Below, piece by piece: positions 1 through 5,106 of a stretch of DNA of 5,106 nucleotides. Origin of the DNA: Burkholderiales bacterium (lineage in GTDB: Bacteria > Pseudomonadota > Gammaproteobacteria > Burkholderiales > Burkholderiaceae_C). The DNA lies in NCBI GenBank assembly GCA_025354615.1, contig JANXMO010000230.1, positions 1 to 5,106 on the forward strand, in the 5' to 3' direction. How positions within the stretch are numbered: position 1 is the first letter of the stretch; every line of letters starts with the position of its first letter. Position numbers and translations under genes: made by a program. Under the pieces are notes generated by a model, which saw only the letters and a list, made by a program, of their open reading frames with translations, was not told the DNA's origin and made no database searches.

Positions 1-327
1 GGTGCGCAGCGCATCGGTGCCGATGGCGGAGACAGCGTCGTTGAGCGATGACAGCGAGCGCCGCCCGGCATAGAACGGCGAATTGGCGATGCGCAGCGTG
101 CGCGCGGCCAGCTGCGGCTCCTGTTCGAGTTCGGCCACCAGCTCGTTGACCGTGACGTCGCCCGCCTTCAGCTGCGCAATCATGCGGCGCACCACGTGCG
201 GCACCGTCGGCAAGGCGAGCGACCCGCGCACCGCTTCGTTGATGAATTTCAGGCCGGCCTGCGTGGCCAGTGCGGCGGGCATGACGGCGGGGGAAATGGG
301 AGAAACGGTCGAAGCAGAAGCGTTCAT
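1..327 (-). CDS. HDOD-domain signalling protein (3' end missing)
   Basis: Translation from the ATG at 327 stays open for 109 codons to the left window edge. After a low-complexity Ser/Pro/Ala leader (about 1-22), the sequence matches the start of an HDOD domain. Visible signatures are LPTVPHVVRRM at 40-50, LVAELEQEPQLAARTLRIAN at 63-82, SPFYAGRRSLSSLNDAV at 83-99 and AIGTDALRT at the edge. HDOD domains are HD-like helical signalling modules that lack phosphohydrolase residues. They occur alone or fused to GGDEF, EAL, receiver or kinase domains; which applies here cannot be seen. The gene starts 28 bp after the MotA-like gene, with AAAGGA 9 nt before the ATG and no visible terminator between, so co-transcription is likely. 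It may tune secretion or adhesin display, for example with second messengers, but that role is inferred. Confidence 0.83.
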   Translation of the reverse strand, partial: MNASASTVSPISPAVMPAALATQAGLKFINEAVRGSLALPTVPHVVRRMIAQLKAGDVTVNELVAELEQEPQLAARTLRIANSPFYAGRRSLSSLNDAVSAIGTDALRT

Positions 328-355
328 TGCGGAAGATCCTTTCGGTGTGGTTTGT

Positions 356-1702
356 TTAAATCTTGTTGTCGCCCAGGGCGTCGCGCAACGACGCTTTCTC
401 GGCATTCCAAAGCGTGGCATCCATGCGCTTGACGAGTGCAGCCTGATGGCGCAGTTCGTCGCGCATGGTCTGCGTGGTGTTGCCCAACGCATTGACCTGG
501 CCGCTGAGCTGCGCCACTTCGCTCAACGCGGCTCGCACGTCGTCGAGCAGTTTTTCCTGCGTTGGCAGAAAGGCCAGCATGCGGCCGACCCGCTGGTTCG
601 ACACTTCCGCCTGCTGCAACACGGCATGGGCCGAGCGCGCCAGTCCGGCCATCTCCGGCAACACGTCGCCCACCACGCCAACGGCGGCGGCGGTGCGTTC
701 CAGCACCTGTTCCTGCGCGTGCACGCGCAGCGCCAGCTCGGCGGACGCGGTGGCGGCGGATTTGACTTCGGGCACCAGCGCGTCGAGCCGGGCCATCACC
801 CCCGCCAAGCCGGCGCTGGCCGCACGGTGCTGCTCCAGCAGATCGGCCAGCAGCGTGGCGAGGAAGCGCTCGGTGATTTCGACTTTTTCGCTGACCTTGC
901 TTTTCTCGCCCAGCGACAGCACCTCGCTGCGCACGTCTTCGACCAGGTCGCTGACGGCCTTGCGCACCGCCACCATCTGAAAGCCGAGCAGGATGGAGCC
1001 GACCAGCCCGAACATCGAGGCCGAGAACGCCGTGCCCATGGCCGCCAGTGGGCCCTGCAGGCCGCCAACGATCTTGGCGAATTCCTGCTCCATGTTGCCG
1101 CCGCCGCCGGCGCTCTTGGCAATGGTGCCGATCAGCTTGCTGGTTTCGACCAGTGTTTCGAGCAAGCCGATGAAGGTGCCCAGCAGCCCCAAGCCGACCA
1201 TCAGGCCGACCAGGAACTGCGACAGCTCCTGGCGCTTTTCGAGGTATTGCTCGAGCGCTTCGATTTCCGGCTCCATCGCCGAGCTGTGGATGTAGACCTG
1301 GTGGCCGAGGCCGAGTTTTTGCAGCCGCTCGATCATCCCGCTGACAAAAGCCTGCGGGCCCAGCCGCGGGTCTTGCTCACTGCCCCAGGCGCCTTTGCGC
1401 AGCCAGGCCATGCCGCTGCGGAAGACGCGGTCTTCGTGGTAGACGCGGCGGGTGTGGCCGATCATCGTCCACACGCCCCAGGCCAATACGCTCAGGATCA
1501 GTCCGTTGAGGATGGGGTTGGACATCAGCGCGTGGCTGACGAAAGGCCACAGGCCGGCTGCGCCGGCCGTGGCGACAACGGCCGGCAGCAGCACCATCAC
1601 GCGGTGGCGCGCGCTGATGCCGCCCAGGCCGCCGGGCACCGCCTGGGCGGCAGTCGGGCTGCCGGCGGTTGCCGCCAAGGGGAGAACCAGGGTGTCGCTC
1701 AT
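356..1702 (-). CDS. MotA/TolQ/ExbB-family proton channel protein, SiiB-like, with long helical C-terminus
   Basis: This 448-residue inner-membrane protein has four likely membrane segments at about 35-55, 63-81, 163-184 and 218-245. The last two hold the family hallmarks: LMVGLGLLGTFIGLLETL in the third, and GPLAAMGTAFSASMFGLVGS in the fourth. Between segments 2 and 3 is a cytoplasmic region of about 80 residues. After segment 4 come some 200 residues of charged, Ala/Leu/Glu-rich sequence with no membrane segment, predicted to be helical or coiled coil. ExbB and TolQ (about 230-245 residues) lack such a tail. Family members form pentameric channels around a MotB/ExbD-type dimer and use proton flow to move it. 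The overall size resembles Salmonella SiiB, and the MotB-like partner is encoded two genes upstream. The start at 1702 follows the HlyD stop by 14 bp, with an AGAAAAGG ribosome site 6 nt away. ZorA-type defence proteins share this plan, but the context points to secretion. Confidence 0.87.
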   Translation of the reverse strand: MSDTLVLPLAATAGSPTAAQAVPGGLGGISARHRVMVLLPAVVATAGAAGLWPFVSHALMSNPILNGLILSVLAWGVWTMIGHTRRVYHEDRVFRSGMAWLRKGAWGSEQDPRLGPQAFVSGMIERLQKLGLGHQVYIHSSAMEPEIEALEQYLEKRQELSQFLVGLMVGLGLLGTFIGLLETLVETSKLIGTIAKSAGGGGNMEQEFAKIVGGLQGPLAAMGTAFSASMFGLVGSILLGFQMVAVRKAVSDLVEDVRSEVLSLGEKSKVSEKVEITERFLATLLADLLEQHRAASAGLAGVMARLDALVPEVKSAATASAELALRVHAQEQVLERTAAAVGVVGDVLPEMAGLARSAHAVLQQAEVSNQRVGRMLAFLPTQEKLLDDVRAALSEVAQLSGQVNALGNTTQTMRDELRHQAALVKRMDATLWNAEKASLRDALGDNKI

Positions 1703-1716
1703 GAAAGGCCTTTTCT

Positions 1717-3063
1717 TTATTTGCGGTCGCGGAAGGCGGTGGCGGCCAGCCCGCGGATCGGCGTCAGCAGGTATTGAAGGATGGTGCGCTGGCCGGTGAT
1801 GGCGTCGGCCGTCACCGTCATGCCGGGCGACAGGCTTTGGCCGAAGCGGCGCGCGCTGGCGGCGTCAACCACCAGCGCCACGCGAAAATAGCGCTCGCCG
1901 CGCTCGTCGGCCAGGCTGTCGGCGCTGATTTCGGTGACGCGCGCGGCCAGCGTGCCGAACTGCGTGTAGTCGTAGGCCGCCACGCGCACCTTGGCGGCCT
2001 GGCCGACCTGCAGCGCGCCGCGCTCAGCCGGCGAGGCACGGGTTTCAACGGCCAGCGCGGTGTCGCTGGGCGTGAGTTCGAGCAGCGTCTCGCCGGGGCG
2101 AACGACGCCGCCGACGGTGTTGGCCAGCAGCTTGTTGACGGTGCCGGCCACCGGCGCGGTGACGACGGTGCGGCGCACGCGGTCGTTCTCGGTCTTGATG
2201 TCTTCCTGCACGCGGCGCAGCTCGACTTGCGCATCCGACAGCGCGGTGCGTGAATCGCTGCGGAACTGGGCCGACGTCTCGGCGATGCGCGCGGCCAGCT
2301 CGGCGGCGGCCGAGGCCAGACGCGGCAAGGCGGTTTCCGCCTCGCGCACCTGGGTGCTGAGGCGCTCGACGCGGCCGCGTGCTTCGAGCAGTTCGGACTG
2401 CGAGCCGGCGTTGCGCGACACCATGGTCTGCACCAATGCCAGCTGCTGGCGCGCCACGTCCAGCTCGGCGCTCAGGCCTTTGCGGCGCGCCTCGGTTTCA
2501 GCCACCTCCTGGCGGCGCTGCGCCATTTGCTGCTCCAGTACCAATGTGGTTTGGCGCAGCCGGGTCTGGCGGGCGCTGAAGGCGTCGGCCTCGGCACGCG
2601 CATCGGGCGTGGCGGCGGCGGTGCCACTGGGCGCCGCCAGCCGCGAAGCGCCTTGCGCCTCGGCCGTCAGCCGGCCGATACGCGCCTGCAAGCCGTTCAG
2701 GCGCATCTGTTTTTCATCGCGCGACGAGTTGGCGGCCAGGTCGGACACCGCCACCAGGCTGTCGCCGGCCCGCACCACATCGCCCTCGCGCACGTAGACC
2801 TTGGAGACGATGCCGCCTTCCAGGTGCTGCACCAGCTGCTGCTTGGCCGACGGCACGATGCGGCCCTGCGTGCGCACCATCCGGTCGACCATGGCCAGCG
2901 CGGCCCAGGCACCCAATGCAATCGCCAGCAGAGCGCACAGGTAGATCAAAGCGCGGGGGCGGCGCAGGCGCCGGGCGCTGCCCACGGCGCCATCGAAATG
3001 CGCCAGCAGAAAGTCGAGCGCCGGGGCGGCGGCAGGCGTGACAGCAACAGCAACAACGGTCAT
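1717..3063 (-). CDS. HlyD/LapC-type membrane fusion protein (type I secretion periplasmic adaptor)
   Basis: This 448-residue protein has the normal length for type I secretion adaptors. A cytoplasmic N-terminus of about 36 residues precedes one membrane helix (about 37-59, LIYLCALLAIALGAWAALAM). The first half-lipoyl motif follows at about 77-108 (QHLEGGIVSKVYVREGDVV). A long alpha-helical hairpin rich in Arg, Glu, Ala and Gln spans about 113-298. The second half-lipoyl motif is at about 300-332 (VTAPVAGTVNKL, RPGETLLEL), and a beta-barrel region follows. The end carries LSPGMTVTADAITGQRTI and LQYLLTPI, a signature of the LapC/PrtE/HlyD secretion branch rather than of RND efflux adaptors. It should link an inner-membrane ABC exporter to the TolC duct encoded upstream. 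Its ATG overlaps the preceding stop (ATGA), behind a strong AAGAGGAAG ribosome site inside that gene. No ABC ATPase gene adjoins it, which is unusual. Confidence 0.93.
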   Translation of the reverse strand: MTVVAVAVTPAAAPALDFLLAHFDGAVGSARRLRRPRALIYLCALLAIALGAWAALAMVDRMVRTQGRIVPSAKQQLVQHLEGGIVSKVYVREGDVVRAGDSLVAVSDLAANSSRDEKQMRLNGLQARIGRLTAEAQGASRLAAPSGTAAATPDARAEADAFSARQTRLRQTTLVLEQQMAQRRQEVAETEARRKGLSAELDVARQQLALVQTMVSRNAGSQSELLEARGRVERLSTQVREAETALPRLASAAAELAARIAETSAQFRSDSRTALSDAQVELRRVQEDIKTENDRVRRTVVTAPVAGTVNKLLANTVGGVVRPGETLLELTPSDTALAVETRASPAERGALQVGQAAKVRVAAYDYTQFGTLAARVTEISADSLADERGERYFRVALVVDAASARRFGQSLSPGMTVTADAITGQRTILQYLLTPIRGLAATAFRDRK

Positions 3064-3076
3064 TTCGCTTCCTCTT
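3060..3076 (-). promoter_or_regulatory. Coupled stop/start (ATGA) and ribosome binding site of the HlyD gene
   Basis: On the minus strand AAGAGGAAGCGAA precedes ATGA. The purine-rich AAGAGGAAG is a strong Shine-Dalgarno match and also encodes the Glu-Glu-Glu-Ala tail of the MotB-like protein. The ATG of the HlyD gene shares bases with that protein's TGA. This layout favours translational coupling of the two products. Confidence 0.75.
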
Positions 3077-3713
3077 CAATTCGAATGGTCACACTGGCCG
3101 CCGCGGCGGCGGCGCGCACGTCGACGCGGGTGTCGATCCGCGCCGCGGCAACGCCTTGGTCGAGCAGCACGTTGCGCACCGCCATGGCGCGGATGAAGGC
3201 CGATCGCTGGTTCTCGCTCAGCTGCATTTCCGGCCCGACAGCCACCACCGCCACACGCGCGCCCGGCGGCAGCGCGGCCAGTTGCTGCTTGACCGAGGCC
3301 AGTGCCTGCACCAGCTGGGCGTTGGCGGCGTCGTCCAGCGTCAGCGCACCGTTGGCGAAGTCAAGCTGGAGGTAGCGCTCCTGGGTCTGCAACTTGGGCG
3401 CGGGGGCGGACGCCGGCTTCAGCGTGCCGGCCACGGCAATGCGGATGCGCATCGGCACGCGGGCGTCCAGCGCCGCGGGGGGTGCCGCCGGCAGCGGCGT
3501 GGGCGACGACGACGCGGGCCGCGCCACCGTGGCCAGGCCGGGTGTTTCCTGCATCTGCGCGATCTTGGCGGCCATTCTTTTGGCCAGCAGCTGCGCAGAA
3601 AAGCTCAGCGCGATGGCCAGCACCACGATGACAAAGACCATGGCGATCACGACGTTCGTCAAGGCATCGACGAAGCCGGGCCAGTAGTCGCCGTTTTTGC
3701 TTCCGCCTGACAT
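3060..3713 (-). CDS. MotB/SiiA-like proton-channel subunit with degenerate OmpA-like domain
   Basis: This 217-residue protein has a short cytoplasmic N-terminus and one membrane helix at about residues 17-38 (VVIAMVFVIVVLAIAL). Next come a Pro/Ala-rich linker (about 58-110) and a periplasmic alpha/beta domain (about 113-213). The WPGFVDALTN motif at 11-20 puts Asp16 at the mouth of the helix, where MotB, ExbD, TolR and SiiA carry their proton-binding aspartate. The C-terminal part keeps an OmpA-like pattern (RVAVVAVG, then RAMAVRNVLLDQGV). It lacks the usual TD and NRR residues that hold peptidoglycan, so wall binding is uncertain. Length and plan match Salmonella SiiA better than full-length MotB. 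The ATG at 3713 is chosen because it leads straight into the WPGF motif; its ribosome site is only a weak GGAA. Its partner is probably the MotA-like protein two genes downstream. The stop overlaps the HlyD start. Confidence 0.8.
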   Translation of the reverse strand: MSGGSKNGDYWPGFVDALTNVVIAMVFVIVVLAIALSFSAQLLAKRMAAKIAQMQETPGLATVARPASSSPTPLPAAPPAALDARVPMRIRIAVAGTLKPASAPAPKLQTQERYLQLDFANGALTLDDAANAQLVQALASVKQQLAALPPGARVAVVAVGPEMQLSENQRSAFIRAMAVRNVLLDQGVAAARIDTRVDVRAAAAAASVTIRIEEEAK

Positions 3714-3731
3714 GCTGTGGGTTCCGTCGCT

Positions 3732-3760
3732 TTTATTGAGCCGGCATCAACGGACTTGAA
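3732..3760 (-). promoter_or_regulatory. Weak candidate sigma70-type promoter for the four-gene block
   Basis: On the minus strand TTCAAG (3760-3755) and AATAAA (3737-3732) are separated by 17 bp. They match TTGACA at 3 of 6 and TATAAT at 4 of 6 positions. The predicted start near 3725 would leave a leader of only about 12 nt before the ATG at 3713. The location is right and the area is AT-richer, but the match is weak and could be chance. Confidence 0.2.
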
Positions 3761-3784
3761 TCGGCCGCCTTGGGAACGGCAATT

Positions 3785-3897
3785 CCCTCTCACCCGCGGG
3801 AAGAGGGCCGGGGTGAGGGCCAGCGCATGGCACGGGCAGTGAATGCGATGCCTGCACTGCAGCCCTCACCCCCACCCTCGCCCGGGGGGAGAGGGAG
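3785..3897. repeat. Inverted pair of REP-like CCCTC/GAGGG intergenic repeats
   Basis: Two imperfect 36-bp copies face each other, at 3785-3820 and 3862-3897, with 41 bp between them. Read outward from the centre, both begin GCCCTCACCCC, then CCCTC, a short CCC/GGG core and GAGAGGG; they differ by a few substitutions and a 2-bp gap. Each copy can fold alone (CCCTC..CCC-GC-GGG..GAGGG), and the two can also pair with each other. The spacer has a further 6-bp inverted repeat, GCAGTG at 3836-3841 and CACTGC at 3855-3860. Repeats of this style are widespread between genes of GC-rich beta- and gammaproteobacteria. No T-run follows on the minus strand, so a classical intrinsic terminator is not supported, though the hairpins could lower read-through from the TolC gene or protect mRNA ends. 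Confidence 0.72.
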
Positions 3898-4014
3898 CTG
3901 ATCCACAACGGTTGTTGCGCTGGCCTCAACGAATTTGCATCGGTTGTCGGGTTGTCCATCGGGCATGCTTTCCAGTTCAAAGGGGCTGAATCAATAAAAA
4001 TGGGATGGCGCGGC

Positions 4015-5106
4015 TCAGCGCAGCCACTCGAAGGGCCAGCGGCCGGGTAGCGGCGGCTGCACCGGCGGCTCGCGCAACACGCCCGTCAAGTGCGCGATCC
4101 GCCACTCGTTCTGCGCCACCGAGACGACCACCTGCACCACGTCGAGGCGGCTTTGGTGCAGCCGCTGATAGGCGTCCAGCACGTCGAGCAGCGCCCGGGT
4201 GCCGCCGCTCAACTGCATGCGGAAGGCGGCCACCACGCGCTCGTTGCCCTGCAGTTCATCGCCGACGGCGCTGAAGCGCTCGCGGCTGGCCTGCAGGTTG
4301 GCGTACGCCGTTTCGATTTCCTGCAACAGCCGGCGCTTGACGCCTTCGACCCGCGCCGCCAGCTCGCTGCCGTGCGCCTGCGCGGCGCGCAGCCGCGCCT
4401 GGTCGGCGCCGCCGTTGAGCACGTCCAGCGTGATCACGGCCATGGCCTTGGTATCGCGGAACACGGCCTGTGTGCCGGCGGCGTTGTGGCTGCTGGAATG
4501 CGACAGCTCGAGTTCGAGCCGCGGCAGCGAGCGGCTGCGGTGGCCGCGGCCTTCGGCCTCGGCCGCGGCTTGTTCGGTTTGCGCCGCCAGCAGCTCGCTG
4601 TTGCGCTGCTGGGCCAGCGGCATGGCGTCGTCATCCGCCGGCAAGGCGAGCAGCACCGGCGCGGCCAGATCGAGCGCCGCCGGCACGCCGCCGGTCAGGC
4701 GATTGAGGTTGCGCAGCGCCGCCTGCAGGGCCGCCCGGGTGTCGGCCAGCTGCGCACGGGCGTTGGCCACGCGCGCCGCTACGCGTTCCCGCTCGGCGCC
4801 GCTGGTGCCGCCAGCGGCCGCGCGCTCGCCAACGTAGCGCAGCAGCTCGGCCAGGCGGGTTTCGTAGTCCTCGCCCAACGCCAGCCCGATGCGGGACTGC
4901 AGCACCGCCAGGTAGGCATTGGCGGTGTCCATCAAGGCCTGCGACTCGGCACTGGCCAGCTGCAGCCGCGCCGAATGGGCGAGCAGGGCCTGTCGGCCCC
5001 ATTCGATGCGCGCCGGCTCGTCGATCACGGCCTGGCGCACGGTGGCGGTGGTTTCGCTGCGCGGCAGGCTCAACGAGGGTTCGACGCTGTCGAGCCGGCC
5101 GCGGCC
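4015..5106 (-). CDS. TolC-family outer membrane protein of a type I secretion system (5' end missing)
   Basis: The reading frame is open to the right window edge and ends with TGA at 4017-4015, giving 363 visible residues. A TTG lies 11 codons inside the edge (5073), but it is unlikely to be the true start. TolC proteins of this class are usually about 420-480 residues and begin with a signal peptide, so some 60-100 N-terminal residues are probably missing. Two outer membrane efflux (OEP) repeats are recognisable at visible residues about 12-150 and 163-345. Both are long, Ala/Gln/Arg-rich amphipathic helices. Repeat 1 has NAYLAVLQSR and LRNLNRLTG; repeat 2 has AYANLQASRER and the family's typical LLDVLDAYQRLHQSR. 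TolC trimers form the outer-membrane and periplasmic exit duct that docks on an HlyD-type adaptor. An adaptor gene downstream supports a secretion rather than a drug-efflux role. The family is clear; the substrate is not. Confidence 0.9.
   Translation of the reverse strand, partial: GRGRLDSVEPSLSLPRSETTATVRQAVIDEPARIEWGRQALLAHSARLQLASAESQALMDTANAYLAVLQSRIGLALGEDYETRLAELLRYVGERAAAGGTSGAERERVAARVANARAQLADTRAALQAALRNLNRLTGGVPAALDLAAPVLLALPADDDAMPLAQQRNSELLAAQTEQAAAEAEGRGHRSRSLPRLELELSHSSSHNAAGTQAVFRDTKAMAVITLDVLNGGADQARLRAAQAHGSELAARVEGVKRRLLQEIETAYANLQASRERFSAVGDELQGNERVVAAFRMQLSGGTRALLDVLDAYQRLHQSRLDVVQVVVSVAQNEWRIAHLTGVLREPPVQPPLPGRWPFEWLR

Larger units (their letters stand above)
3714..4014. 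other. 301-bp intergenic region between the TolC gene and the MotB-like gene
   Basis: This is the only sizeable gap in the window. It contains the inverted REP-like pair, a small near-tandem repeat (CGGTTGTC then GGGTTGTC, around 3942-3957), and an 8-bp inverted match, CAATAAAA, at 3992-3999 (plus) and 3738-3731 (minus). Local composition is more AT-rich at both ends than in the genes. I see no convincing protein gene, tRNA or riboswitch. The gap splits the TolC gene from the tightly packed four-gene block downstream, so that block may have its own promoter. Confidence 0.6.

Noticed and set aside
83..1777. A 564-codon open frame on the plus strand
   Set aside because: It lies wholly antisense to the MotA-like and HDOD genes. 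Its product is rich in His, Gln, Arg and Ala without any domain pattern, as expected of a shadow frame in GC-rich DNA.
2527..3375. A 282-codon plus-strand open frame, and other plus-strand frames over 1774-2797, 3156-3710 and 4199-4837
   Set aside because: All are antisense to confidently identified genes, with biased low-complexity composition and no recognisable family.
356..3713. Zorya (ZorAB) anti-phage defence module
   Set aside because: MotA-like and MotB-like genes with a helical tail recall ZorA/ZorB. However, the genes are separated by HlyD, no ZorC/D/E-type gene is present, the MotB-like protein is short, and TolC and HlyD point to secretion.
3738..3759. A sigma28 (FliA)-like promoter, TCAAGTCC...GCCGGCTC, on the minus strand
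   Set aside because: Both half-sites resemble the consensus, but the spacer is 6 bp instead of about 11, and GCCGATAA is poorly matched.
3785..3820. Intrinsic terminator after the TolC gene
   Set aside because: The hairpin is GC-rich, but it is followed on the minus strand by AATTGCC rather than a T-run, and it lies about 195 bp beyond the stop.
3747..3980. A 77-codon minus-strand open frame in the intergenic gap
   Set aside because: It reads through the REP-like repeat and contains PHPGPLPAGERE, a well-known spurious translation of this repeat type. There is no ribosome site or domain.

Overview
This is a GC-rich window (roughly two thirds G+C by eye). Every credible gene lies on the minus strand, so the layout reads from right to left. 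Codon style, protein families and a CCCTC...GAGGG intergenic repeat suggest a Gram-negative proteobacterium, most likely a betaproteobacterium of the Burkholderiales/Comamonadaceae type. That placement is an inference; there is no rRNA or marker gene to settle it.

In transcription order: (1) 5106-4015, a TolC-family outer-membrane efflux protein whose N-terminus lies beyond the right edge. (2) 4014-3714, a 301-bp gap holding a pair of inverted REP-like CCCTC/GAGGG repeats and a weak candidate promoter. (3) 3713-3060, a small inner-membrane protein with one N-terminal helix carrying a MotB/ExbD-type aspartate and a degenerate OmpA-like periplasmic domain. (4) 3063-1717, an HlyD/LapC-type membrane fusion protein overlapping the previous gene by 4 bp. 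(5) 1702-356, a MotA/TolQ/ExbB-family proton-channel subunit with a C-terminal helical extension of about 200 residues. (6) 327-1, the start of an HDOD-domain signalling protein cut by the left edge.

Taken together this looks like part of a type I secretion locus for a large surface protein, with its own proton-channel pair. The closest described arrangement I know is Salmonella SPI-4. There SiiA (MotB-like) and SiiB (MotA/ExbB-like) sit beside SiiC (TolC), SiiD (HlyD) and SiiF (ABC ATPase), which secrete the giant adhesin SiiE. Here the HlyD gene lies between the two channel subunits, and an HDOD regulator gene follows 28 bp downstream. The ABC exporter and the secreted substrate are not in the window. 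They may lie upstream of the TolC gene or downstream of the HDOD gene.
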